NCBI RefSeq assembly: GCF_047263945.1
Contig: NZ_JBLAVB010000015.1
Coordinates: 29,385-93,384, forward strand
Reading direction: 5' to 3'
DNA from: Rhodospirillum sp047263945
Lineage (GTDB): Bacteria; Pseudomonadota; Alphaproteobacteria; Rhodospirillales; Rhodospirillaceae
Length of the DNA: 64,000 nt
Positions within the stretch are counted from its first letter, which is position 1, and each line of letters opens with the position of its first letter. This document shows positions 18,501 through 25,500 of the stretch, piece by piece. Position numbers and translations under genes: made by a program. The notes under the pieces are model-generated. The model did not search any database. It was not told the origin of the DNA and saw nothing but the letters and a program-made list of their open reading frames with translations.

Positions 18501-19967
18501 CTCCCTCCGGTGGTCGAGGTTGAGGCGCCTGTCTCCGAGCCCGTCGAAGAGTCCGTCGAAACCGGGGAACCGGTGGCGGCCCGGGTCCGGGAGATCCGCC
18601 AGATTGCAGATCGTGCCGTCGAGACCGGGGGAGGGCCGATCGCCATCATTGGCATGGGGGCGACCATGCCCGGGTCGGAGGACCTGTCGTCCTTTTGGGA
18701 GAACCTCGTCGCCGGGCGGGACCTGATCGCGGATATGTCCGAGGATCGCTTGCTTCGGATGGGGGTGAGCCGAGAGGAGCTGATGGACCGCTTGGACATC
18801 CCCGTCCTCCGGGGGGGCTTTCTCAATCGGATCGATGCCTTCGATTCCCTGTTCTTCGGGATTTCACCGCGCGAGGCCCAGTTGATGGATCCCCAGCAAC
18901 GTCTGCTGCTGGAAGTCGTCTGGCAGACTATTGAGGATGCGGGCTATCCGCCTTCCGAACTGGCCGGGGGTCGGATCGGGGTTTTCGTTGGCGTGGGGAA
19001 TCACGACTACGCCAAGCTCTATCAACGGGTCCATGGCCAGCCCTTGGCCCATGCCTCGACGGGTATGATGGTCCAGTCGATTCTTGCCAATCGGGTGTCC
19101 TATCTGTTTGATTTCCATGGTCCCAGTGAAATTGTCGATACCGCCTGCTCCAGCTCGACCGTGGCGCTCCACCGGGGGGCCCAGGCGATCCGCGCCGGGG
19201 AATGTGAGTCGGCCCTGGTGGCGGGGGTGAATGTCGTCCTCGATTGGCATGGCTATGCCGTGCTGCAAAGCGCGGGGATCCTCAGCCGGGATGGGCGGGT
19301 GCGGTTGTTCGATCCCGATGGCACCGGTTATGTGCGGGGCGAAGGGGTGGGCGCGGTTCTGTTGAAACCGCTCGCCCGTGCCATCGCTGACCGGGATCAT
19401 ATCCACGGGATCATTCGGGGAAGTGCGACGAACTTCGACGGCAAGACCTATTCCATGACGGCTCCCAACCCCCTGGCCCAAACGGCAGTGGTGCGCGACG
19501 CCTTCCGGGCTGCGGGCCTTTCGCCGACCGAGATCGACCATATCGAGGCCCAGGGCACGGGGTCGCCCCTGGGGGATCCGGTGGAGATCACCGCGTTCAA
19601 GGGCGCCTTCCGGGACCTTCTGGCAGACGGGGGACAGCCCCTGGGTGAGGAGTCCCGATGGGGAATCGGCTATCTGAAACCGCGCATTGGCCATCTGGAG
19701 TCCGCCTCTGGCATGGCGGGTCTGATCAAGGTCCTGTTGGCCATGAAACATGGGGTCATGCCGGGGAGTTTCAGCACGCAGGAGAACGCCCTGGCTGCCG
19801 CTTCCCCAGCCAATGTCCCGGTTGGGCCTTTCCAGGTGACCCGACAGAGTCAGCCCTGGACTGCGACGGATGGGAGGCCGCGTCGTGCCGGTCTCCACTC
19901 CTTCGGTTTCGGTGGGGTCAATGCCCATGTGGTGCTTGAAGAGTATGGGCAAAATCATGGGGCGTGA
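6498..19967 (+). CDS. Trans-AT polyketide synthase megasynthase (4489 aa)
   Basis: Start overlaps the previous gene by 14 bases. Domain order by residue: MaoC/double hot-dog hydratase (15-275; SYDVNPLHMDEAYA); SDR ketoreductase-like (285-500; TGGSRGLG, YRRLK); FkbH-type loading region (535-1075; HAD motif DCDNTLWGG at about 758); ACP (S1208); KS1 (1286-1718; C1453, H1588, H1634 intact); dehydratase (H1944 in HxxxGxxxxP, D2109); ketoreductase (GGTGGLG, Y2563); C-methyltransferase (EVGAGTGG about 2880); ACP (S3141); KS2 (C3409, H3583, but A3543 replaces the HGTGT His); ACP (S3944); KS3 (C4217, H4399, but Q4352 replaces the HGTGT His). There is no AT domain; KS domains are followed only by linker remnants, as in trans-AT systems. 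It starts with a C3 glyceryl-type unit if FkbH is active. Confidence 0.93.
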   Translation: MSEGKGGEALWSPVCFQAEDLRRFAKESYDVNPLHMDEAYARKSAFGRRVVFGALGALACLERLPICPGQWLTHVTVEFRQPIFLDLEYAVHVVRPADGAPGSESETRVELRDGDLVLLRLIAGFGEGVPPSPGLEDQPGEAFPQTADPRRIPQVLSDAELLAEPMVEGTHQARAEAGRFPACELALRLASYLIGMELPGRRALFSRATLRFPKGRPVAVDDIVRYRLTTRSFEDTFGALSLDLRVWSANGLVAEGELAAFARKDIPVAAKGGQGVRDSLDRRLAGKVALVTGGSRGLGAAFVKALAWRGCHVALNYRSSQEEAEALADSLQDAPGNLLLLRGDAGDRAWCEEARAQVLRRFGKLDILLSNACAPPVTLGTSESSKAAVRRYIDENYALAVTPMEVFLPDVAAQGGAVVALSSIILETEGAEWPQYRRLKTAVEAFVQSAAAREDGVSFLLVRPPALLTEMSNTPARAAQALDPALVAGRVADALAQPETGPVRILNDFTLSPADTIPNDTIPNDTVPDDTVPDDTIMVAASFTHDGLRPSVEHWLQTLGRPAALQLTPYAQMFRDMLDPAGLLVANPQGLNVLLIRVEDWLRNATEDPEEGLDRTVPPSARERALLRDSLAAFLEALGAYGKRGRCVTALILCPASPAKGQHPEWGTLLSEAEQGLREGAPKAVADLIFLAAEDYHRAYGVVETGAGESAEDIHDPVRDALGHIPYSASYFNVLGTLVTRCYAHARRMPYKVLVLDCDNTLWGGVCGEAGPKGVQVDGPYRAFQSLLVEQSKRGMLLCLCSKNQEEDVWAVFDANPDMPLRREHIVDGRINWERKSENLRSLAEALNLGLDSFVFLDDSPVECAEVRAARPEVTTIQWPTDATAIARYLEHLWVFDRFLATDEDAKRSSRYRSQVERGRLLDQSSDFATFLRDLNLTIDVAPLAEADLPRAAQLTQRTNQFNFSTRRKTLGEVRQWLGEPGHEGWSVRVSDRFGDYGLVGLLLLCETGDSALEVDTFLLSCRVLGRGVEHRMLAHVGEMARDRGLASVCIGFAVTAKNKPARMFLDSVLPAAAEQSEDRFDLELPTETVAAITFSVAEDKGTVEDEATEGATSPAPVDPSSTRARETQLTTIADVSDLAELARVIGIGATATASPAPLGVTAAATSSPEGSGETVSTDLKALFASALGMAPEALDPDRPLEGYGVDSMKIVEITVALKRLHPDLPVTFLFEHKTLSGVAESLSRMYPDSAPPPVPLPSPLSPKGEVRSAPALPKGEPEEGPEDGDRIAIIGMNGRFPGAPDLPTFWQNLKAGHCAIDEIPANRWEVDVFHDPKGGEGKSYTRVGGFLRDVDRFDAGFFRVSPREAELMDPQQRLMLESVWGLLEDAGYTRETIDRDTGVFIGALSNDYAAYANTAALVSGGAYRNADFYQIPNRVSYFYDLHGPSLMIDSACSASGTALHFACQSLRDGGCGMAVVGGINLFLHPSRFVQYSQMRMISPSGKCSPFGAEADGTLFGEGLGTVLLKPLARARADGDNIHGVILSTAVNSGGRSNGFTVPDPRAQADLIARAIRDAGIGSETIGYVEAHGTGTPLGDPIEARGLTMAFSETSSEPTAGGAPSVCALGTVKANIGHLESAAAMSGLIKTLLQMKHRTLAPTLHAETLNPNIPFASTPFRPQQGAAPWEPAVPQGATTAPPRRAGISSFGAGGSNAHIIVEEFSPNRSPVASAVRLFPFSAHREGALVKLVRRFVTLLRSEAGAELDLADIAFTLGAGREALRERLAVVTEGREALTEALEDWLSDPERTGGREWVRGSLPQDRDAAPERRALKAASSDRGALMDLARFWVVGGEVDWSVSHGGEAGEGRAPRRVSLPLYPFGGASHWLAGAPNLSLSRLLSLSSPSPTGASPSPSPSPSPSPSVVESDSSVTRRLFGPDDPVIRDHRVRGQAILPGVAYLQEALVAAGLADGRPCRLEHVVWSHPFALEAGAKTLEIRLEAREGATAFTMRTGGVSEGRAHAQGTLRPVAVETTQAPERIDPERIRARCPTVFDKPTVYRRFSEMEIDYGPRFQGVERMLFNSQEALGFLSLPSGCEGETADILLHPTLLDGALQTALLFAAEPGTPFLPFSLDSLEVFGRMEGRCLAHVTRNGGGGLDIAVAGADGAVCMALTNLVLREKIGPLDGLLHLPQWEVLGPVRERPEPAPADLGVLVIGGAAFPDLRDAITASHAGGRVLERPNGLEPDKADLEEALAHFGSVDRVYVLGGLVRDPLALDDLDALSRVEEQGVLSFFRLLKALHARGLSRTPMQVRILTNGAHALTAEEPVTPQAAALIGLAKVAAKEFPRLDIASVDLGREDLERCQSAEDWARLLRLVQAEPGNRGEEVLIRGGLRYGRTLRPLRLPASGPEPFREGVTCLVLGGTGGLGFAFSEHLARSRKARLVWLGRRAEDDTIRAQIAHIRELGGDALYLQAEVTDPEAVATAVASAKARFGPIQGAVHSAIVLEDRTLANMEEAAFRRALDPKSRGTVSLYRALRDEPLDFFLFFSSINSFQASMGQANYVAGCHFKDAFARALQAQLGAHRGGLASGPKVRVINWGFWGSVGVVASEDYRARLSAEGHGSIEPAEGMAVIERALRQTLPQVVALKADAARLREIGVDTGSRAVLLGGDGCAIPGGLPRTLPAPRVAADRMGRFQEAFEELEVLGCRMLLRSFQDMGVLTGGGERWTKESLRDHLAIVPAYFDLFEAFLDLLAGRGAIAIAGEAVEALALVADPAFQAADGAALESECERLGETWPELRERLPLLLACFRAWPEVLTGRRAHMDVLFPKGELTLVEGIYKGNEITAAYNDALAELVRDTVEARLARDPAATVSILEVGAGTGGTSGPVLAALDAFGDRVRYVYSDVSRKFLREGEAKFGQGRPHLSFHPFDLDKPPADQGFEAGAFDLVIGTNCVHATRSILETLGFLKVVLKRNGLLLLNEFTERLDYNTLTFGLTTGWWLFQDPEFRIKGSPLLDREGWRLALESLGFGAPRFAAPILPNRREPGQHLIVCESDGLCVTRSAVHPDPASAASPEAVPSVALPNAASAAAVETTAASDGGMEKGTRLYVKGVFSDVLKMPLAEVEDHLTFDHFGVDSLLAMSILDRFERDFGTLSPTLLFEQITVTDLAAYFIETQGARLADLVQPEPASDVAPPAPPLAPLPARPLEGGVPPATVSVSVPPQKLAPVPLARSGSADVAIIGLSGRYPKAETLERFWDNLARGRNCLTEVPADRWDWRSEGGGPDAKGGRWGGFLTDVDKFDSLFFNISPREAERMAPEARLFLETVWQALEQAGYTPKRFRALSQGPGRDIGVFVGCMYQQYPQRTRNKEVGGVLSAASYWSIANRVSHFLDLHGPSMAIDTACSSALSAIHMACESIRHGDCAAAIAGGVNLTLDPGKFITLRDAGMLGSTAESRSLGDGDGLIPSEGVGAVLLKPLDRAVADGDRIQGVIKASLVNNDGRTGGFTVPNPNAQADLVTAALDRAGIHPETIGYVDMAANGSALGDPVEVTGLTKAFRRRTERVGFCAVGSVKSNLGHPEAVSGMAQLTKVLLQFRHRTLAPTLNADPLNPKLRLEDTPFRPQRTLAPWEPPTAEMWPEAGPPRRRAAINSFGAGGTNAHLIVEEYLAPPSTAGMPGASSTGEQIIVLSARTEEQLLERARYLLAFLREADGDRPSLADLAHTLQVGREPMRARLAFVARDLEDLENRLAATCATWGEAAGAEAGGGDGTVFRNDPAAGRSPMPLLLDGEEGRAYLASVIAGRKFAKIAQLWALGLDIDWALLTPARDATGSPRLCALPGYPFARIRHWVPDGGRPDGAGAEGGDTSEASASKPRPQPVRAAAPVVQPRPAPVPAPAPVGRSAQAVLRERLKTFIADILKLSEAEIDFDIELREYGFDSINLTELTKRVNDSFGLDLTVDLFFGHPTIERCARFLWEEYGGRITGVESVSTPIPEPLPPVVEVEAPVSEPVEESVETGEPVAARVREIRQIADRAVETGGGPIAIIGMGATMPGSEDLSSFWENLVAGRDLIADMSEDRLLRMGVSREELMDRLDIPVLRGGFLNRIDAFDSLFFGISPREAQLMDPQQRLLLEVVWQTIEDAGYPPSELAGGRIGVFVGVGNHDYAKLYQRVHGQPLAHASTGMMVQSILANRVSYLFDFHGPSEIVDTACSSSTVALHRGAQAIRAGECESALVAGVNVVLDWHGYAVLQSAGILSRDGRVRLFDPDGTGYVRGEGVGAVLLKPLARAIADRDHIHGIIRGSATNFDGKTYSMTAPNPLAQTAVVRDAFRAAGLSPTEIDHIEAQGTGSPLGDPVEITAFKGAFRDLLADGGQPLGEESRWGIGYLKPRIGHLESASGMAGLIKVLLAMKHGVMPGSFSTQENALAAASPANVPVGPFQVTRQSQPWTATDGRPRRAGLHSFGFGGVNAHVVLEEYGQNHGA
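8040..8109 (+). repeat. 15-base tandem repeat in the SDR-FkbH linker
   Basis: Five imperfect copies of a 15-base unit (CGACACGATCCCAAA and variants) encode repeated DTIPN/DTVPD. It lies between the SDR and the FkbH region and keeps the frame, so copy number could vary without truncating the protein. Confidence 0.85.
12220..12262 (+). repeat. 6-base microsatellite encoding Ser-Pro repeats
   Basis: CCATCC/CCGTCT hexamers encode an SPSPSPSPSPS linker between the KS1 post-linker and the dehydratase. The unit is a multiple of three, so slippage changes linker length only. Confidence 0.85.
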
Positions 19968-20022
19968 GGGGGGGCGTGAGGGAACGCGCCAGGGGGAGCG
20001 CCAGGGGGAGCGTGAGTCCGGT

Positions 20023-22356
20023 ATGATCGGACAGGGGAACGGAACGACCGTCGTCTTTCCGGGACAGGGCGCCCAGCGCAAGGGGATGCTCGGTCCCGAT
20101 CTGGTCGAGGCGTTTCCCGAGCTTCTACGGGAGGCCGACGCCATTCTCGGGTATTCCCTGGTGGAGCTGTGTCAGCAGGACCCGCGACGGGAACTGGACC
20201 GCACCTGCTTCACCCAGCCCGCGCTCTATGTGGTGAACGCCCTGAGCTACCTGTTGCAGATGAAAGGGGGGGCTCCGGAACCTGCCTGGGCCGCAGGGCA
20301 TAGTCTGGGGGAATACAACGCCCTGTTGGCTGCGGGCGTCTTCGATTTCTCCACCGGCCTCCGTCTGGTGCGCAAGCGGGGTGAGCTGATGGATCGGGCC
20401 ACGGGTGGGGGGATGGCCGTTGTCCTGGGGATGGCCCCGGACCGCATTCAAGCGCTTCTGGCCGAGAACGATCTGTCCATTGATTTGGCAAACCTGAATG
20501 CTCCGGAGCAGACGGCCATTTCCGGCCTTAAGGCCGAAATTGAGCGGTCCCGCGCCCTTTTCGAAGGCGCGGGTGCACGGTGGGTGCCCTTGAGGGTCAG
20601 CGCCGCCTTCCATTCCCGGCACATGGCGGAGGCTTCCCGGGAGTTTGGTGCTTTCCTCCAGGGGTTTGCTTTCTCCCCACCCCGGTTTCCTGTCCTCTCG
20701 AATGTGTCCGCCCGGCCCCATGATCCCCGGCGTTTCGCCGACACCCTGGCGCGCCATTTGGTGGCACCCGTGCGGTGGACCGAAACGGTGCGCTATGTGA
20801 TCGCTGCCGGTGCCGATCGGTTCGAGGAAGTCGGGCCGGGAAAAACCCTCACCGGATTGATTGGACAGATCCGTCAGGCGTCCCCTCCTCCTCCTCCTCC
20901 TCCTCCGCCGCCGCCCCCTCCGCCCCCCGCCTCTTCATCCACTCGGGCGGCAGCTGGGGTGTCAATGCTGGAGTCCGGACGGTCGACGCTGCGTGATATC
21001 CGTGCAGAGTCCTTGGGAAGTCAGGCTTTTCGCGAGGCCTATGGCTTGAAATACGCCTATCTCGCCGGGTCAATGTACAAGGGCATCGCGTCCGAGGACC
21101 TGGTGGTCCGTCTGGGGCGGGCCGGTCTCATGGGCTTTTTCGGAACCGGTGGGCTGAAGCTGGAGCGGATTGAGGCCGCTATCCTGTCCATCCGCAGCCG
21201 CTTGGATAAGGGGCAAGCCTTTGGCATGAATTTGCTGTCCGATCATGCCCGTCCGGACCGGGAAATGGTCGTTGTCGACCTGTTCCTCCGCCATGGCATC
21301 GATGTGATCGAGGCCTCGGGCTACATGCAGTTGACGCCGGCCGTGGTGAAATATCGCTTGGCCGGACTGGTGTCCGATGACCGGGGAGCCCCGCTGGCAC
21401 GGAACCGGGTCATCGCCAAGCTCTCCAGGCCCGAGGTCGCCCGCCTGTTCCTCGCTCCGGCCCCTGAGGCCATGGTCGATTCCTTGGTGAAGGACGGGGC
21501 GATTACTCGGGAACAGGCAAGGCTGTCTCGCCTTGTTCCCATGGCGGATGACATTTGTGTGGAAGCGGATTCGGCGGGGCATACCGACCGTCGGCCCGTA
21601 TCAGCCCTTTTTCCCGCTGTGCGCCGCCTGCGGGACGAGATGGCGCGCGCCGGTTCCTTCGCCCAATCGGCATCGGTTCGTGTGGGACTGGCCGGGGGAA
21701 TCGGAACCCCCGATGCTGCGGCTGCTGCCTTCGTTATGGGGGCAGACTTCATCATGACCGGGTCAATCAACCAAGCTACGGTCGAGGCGGGGATCAGCGA
21801 TGCCGTCAAGGATATGTTGGTCCAGGCCGATGTCCAGGACACGGATTATGCCCCTGCGGGCGACCTGTTCGAGATTGGATCCCAAATCCAGGTCCTAAAA
21901 CGGGGGCTGCTCTTTCCATCCCGGGCGAATAGGCTCTATGAACTCTATCGTATGTATGACTCTCTGGCCAGTATTGATGCCAGAACACGGGAAAATATAG
22001 AGAAAAACTATTTTCGGAGATCCTTTGAGGATGTGTACGAAGAGACACGACAATATTGGTTGGCTACGAATCCAAAAGAGATACTGAGAGCTGAGAAAGA
22101 GGAGAAGGTCCGAATGGCTCTCGTGTTTAAATGGTACTTTGTTCACACGATGCGCCTTGCTTTGATGGGGAGTGAAGAACAACGAGCAGATTACCAAGTA
22201 CATTGCGGGTCGTCTCTTGGGTCCTTCAATAGATGGGTGCAAGGTACACCCTTGGAACAGTGGGTGAATCGCCATGTTGACGGTATCGGCGAGCGATTGA
22301 TGGTGGGCACGGAAGAGGTGCTCCGGGATTCATTTTGGCAATGGTGTGGCGTTTAA
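20023..22356 (+). CDS. Trans-acting acyltransferase fused to PfaD-type enoyl reductase
   Basis: 777 residues from ATG 20023. In-frame ATGs at 19957 and 19945 overlap the megasynthase and would add a repetitive Arg/Glu/Gly leader, so I prefer 20023. Residues 5-290 are a malonyl-CoA:ACP transacylase-like AT (FPGQGAQ; nucleophile GHSLGE; AAFHSRHM histidine). A 15-proline tract follows (DNA about 20887-20930), then a PfaD-like FMN-dependent enoyl reductase of the nitronate-monooxygenase fold (FFGTGGLKLERIE; GLAGGIGTPDAAAAAFVMGADFI; TGSINQ) with its helical C-terminus. It should load malonyl units on the AT-less modules and reduce the methylated enoyl intermediate in trans. The last 130 codons are visibly less GC-rich than the rest. 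Confidence 0.93.
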   Translation: MIGQGNGTTVVFPGQGAQRKGMLGPDLVEAFPELLREADAILGYSLVELCQQDPRRELDRTCFTQPALYVVNALSYLLQMKGGAPEPAWAAGHSLGEYNALLAAGVFDFSTGLRLVRKRGELMDRATGGGMAVVLGMAPDRIQALLAENDLSIDLANLNAPEQTAISGLKAEIERSRALFEGAGARWVPLRVSAAFHSRHMAEASREFGAFLQGFAFSPPRFPVLSNVSARPHDPRRFADTLARHLVAPVRWTETVRYVIAAGADRFEEVGPGKTLTGLIGQIRQASPPPPPPPPPPPPPPPASSSTRAAAGVSMLESGRSTLRDIRAESLGSQAFREAYGLKYAYLAGSMYKGIASEDLVVRLGRAGLMGFFGTGGLKLERIEAAILSIRSRLDKGQAFGMNLLSDHARPDREMVVVDLFLRHGIDVIEASGYMQLTPAVVKYRLAGLVSDDRGAPLARNRVIAKLSRPEVARLFLAPAPEAMVDSLVKDGAITREQARLSRLVPMADDICVEADSAGHTDRRPVSALFPAVRRLRDEMARAGSFAQSASVRVGLAGGIGTPDAAAAAFVMGADFIMTGSINQATVEAGISDAVKDMLVQADVQDTDYAPAGDLFEIGSQIQVLKRGLLFPSRANRLYELYRMYDSLASIDARTRENIEKNYFRRSFEDVYEETRQYWLATNPKEILRAEKEEKVRMALVFKWYFVHTMRLALMGSEEQRADYQVHCGSSLGSFNRWVQGTPLEQWVNRHVDGIGERLMVGTEEVLRDSFWQWCGV
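20884..20932 (+). repeat. Proline-codon slippage tract in the AT-ER linker
   Basis: A run of CCT/CCG/CCC codons encodes 15 consecutive prolines joining AT and enoyl reductase. It is a stiff inter-domain linker, and the triplet run is prone to in-frame length change. Confidence 0.85.
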
Positions 22357-22523
22357 CGCGGGTTTTATGCCATAAGGTTAAATGTGGGTTTTAAGTATTT
22401 AGCGCGTTCCGTTTGATGGGCGGCGATCCGGCTTCTGATCCTCTGGATCTGGAGTGCCGGATGGCCTGCTGGCGTTGAAAAGAGTCACTTGATTGGTTTG
22501 GAAACGCGCTGGGGTGGGAAATT

Positions 22524-25500
22524 ATGGTAGAGACAATCGCCGGATATGAGCTCGGTGAGCGCCTTTTTTCCGGCCAGCTGTCCGCAGTGTATCGAGGGAA
22601 ACGCGGGGACGGCCGGGAGACGGTTATTATTAAGGTGTTGGATCAGAAATATCCGACAGCCGAACAGATGGCACGATTGCGCCACGAGTTTGCCATCGCT
22701 TCCCGCCTCACAGGGGAAGGGACGATCAAGGTTTTCGCCCTGGAAAAGTATGGCAATACCCTGGCGATTCTCATGGAAGACATGGGGGGAATCGATCTTG
22801 GTCGATGGATTCAGAACAGTCAGCCCAGCCTGTCCGAATTTTTCCCTTTGGCGATTCGTCTGGTGGATATTCTCGACGGTCTGCACCGTCAGGGGATCCT
22901 TCATAAGGATATCAATCCCAGCAATATTCTCATCAATCAAAGGACGGGGGACCTTCGGCTGATTGATTTCGGCATTGCCAGCGAGCTGGCAATGGAACGC
23001 CAGCAGGCAGCCAATTTGAACGTCCTTGAGGGAACCCTGGCCTACATGGCGCCGGAACAAACCGGGCGTATGAACCGACCGGTGGACTACCGTGCGGATT
23101 ACTATTCCCTTGGGGCGACTTTCTATCAATTACTGACTGGACATTTGCTTTTTTCCTCGTTGGATCCGCTGGAAATCGTGCATTCCCATTTGGCGCGGAA
23201 GCCGACGGCTCCGTCCGACCTGAACCCCAGTGTTCCATCGGCACTCTCTGCAATTGTCCTCAAGCTGTTGGCGAAGGGCGCCGAAGACCGCTATCAGAGT
23301 GCCGCCGGGTTGAAAGCGGATTTGGAACGCTGTCAGGACCTTTACGCCTTGGTTGGCGGGGACGTGGACTTCCCCCTTGGCCAACAAGACGTTTCCGACC
23401 ATTTCCACTTGCCGCAAAAACTCTACGGACGCGAATCCGAAATCGAAACGCTTTATGCGACCTTCGACAGGACGCGGCGGGGAGCGGCAGAACTGGTGCT
23501 TGTGGCGGGGTATTCGGGGGTTGGCAAAACGGCTTTGATCGAAGAGGCCCGCAAGCCCCTGGCAGGGGGTAAGGGGTATTTCATTACCGGGAAATTCGAT
23601 CAGTACCGCCGGGAAACACCCTATGCGTCGATCATTGCTGCGTTCCAGGGGTTGATCCGCCAGTTGCTGACCGAACGGGACGAGCAGATCCAGGACTGGA
23701 AGGCCAAGTTGTTGGACGCCTTGGGGGATTTGGGGCGGATTGTCACCGATACGATTCCGGAAGTGGAAGCGATCATTGGTCCCCAAGGGGCATTGGATGA
23801 GATCGGTGCAGCAGAGGCGGAGAAACGCTTCACCGAGACCTTCGTGCGTTTCATTCAGGTGTTCTGTCAAGAGGAGCATTCCCTCCTTCTCTTCCTGGAC
23901 GATCTTCAATGGGCTGATTCCGCCTCTCTGAAGCTGATCAGGCGTCTGATGGCTGGCCAGGGAGAACATCACCTTTTGATCATCGGAGCCTATCGCGATA
24001 ATGAGGTTTCGCCCTCCCATCCCCTTGTCCTGGCGATTGAGGATATCCAGAAGAACAAGCGGGTCGAGACGATTTTCCTCAAACCTCTGAAGGAATCCGG
24101 GACGCGGGATCTTGTGGCCGATACGGTGGGCCGGACCGATGAGGCGGTCGACGAGCTGGCGGGCTTGATTTTCCGTAAGACCAAGGGGAATCCGTTTTTC
24201 ATCAACCGCCTGCTTTCAACGATTTATGATCAGGGCCTGCTCTGGTTCGATGGTGAAAAGCGATGTTGGTCTTGGGATGCCCGGAAAATCAGCGAAATGC
24301 AGGTCAGCGACAACATCGTTGAGCTGATGGTGAAGCAGCTGCGCCAGCTGCCGCCGGGCACGCATTCCTGCCTTTTGATTGCCAGTTGCCTGGGGGGGCA
24401 GTTTGACGCCCGCATGATCTCCGTGGTGAGTGGTCAATCCTTGCATGATATTATCGCGGCCCTGTCCAAGGCGGTCCGGGAAGACCTGATCGTGCCCGTT
24501 GCTTCGTCCCTGCGCTACGCCCAGTGGATAACGGAGGAGGACGGACCAAGCGATTCGGTTTCGACGCAATACCGCTTTTGCCATGACCGCATTCATGAAG
24601 CCGCCTATTCGCAACTCTCCGACCGGGAGCGGTTGGAAACCCACCACCGAATCGGTATGGCGATGCTGGAGTCCGTTTCGGACGCCGATCTTGAGGACCA
24701 TCTGTTCGATATTGTCGACCAATTGAACAAATCAGTCGAATTGTTGGTCGAGGATGCGGATCGGGCAAGGGTGGCGCAGCTTAATCTTGAGGCGGCGAAA
24801 CGGGCGCGGGCTTCTGTGGCAAATAGCGCGGCTTTAGCCTATCTCGACGCGGGTATCGGTTTGCTTGGCGACATGGGGTGGCACTCTGAACATCGGACCA
24901 TGTTCGATCTCTATTACAACAAGACAGAGTGCGAATTCCTTTGCGGACATCTGGCGCGCTCGGAACAGTCCTTCGACATCACGATTTCCCAGGCGCAGGA
25001 CAATTGCGAGAAGCTCGCGATCTATGAATTGATGATGCGCATCCATTTGACCAGCAACAAGTTTGGTGAAGGCTTGAGGCTGGCTCGGGAAGCATTGAGC
25101 CTTTACGGAATGGCTTTGGCTTTTGATGACCCAAAGGTCATGCAGGACTTGGCCAACAAGGAGTTGGAGGAGGTCGAGGCCCGGTTGGCAAATCGCGACC
25201 TGAAGTCCCTGCTTGAAGCCCCCTTGCATGGCGATGAGGAATTGGGTCGACACTTCGCTATCCTGTTCCGGGTTTGGACTCTCTGCTTCCTGGGTGGTCA
25301 CCTGCCGACCATGAACTATGCCGGATTGAAAATTGTCTCCCTGACTCTTGATAAGGGGAATGATCAGTATTCATCCTTCGGTTATATCGTGTACGCCATG
25401 ATTCTGGTGGCAGAGAAGGAGAACTACAGTCAAGCCTACGAATTCGGCATGCTGGCCATGGAAATGAACCGGCATCTCGGCAATGTGGCAGCGATCCCTC

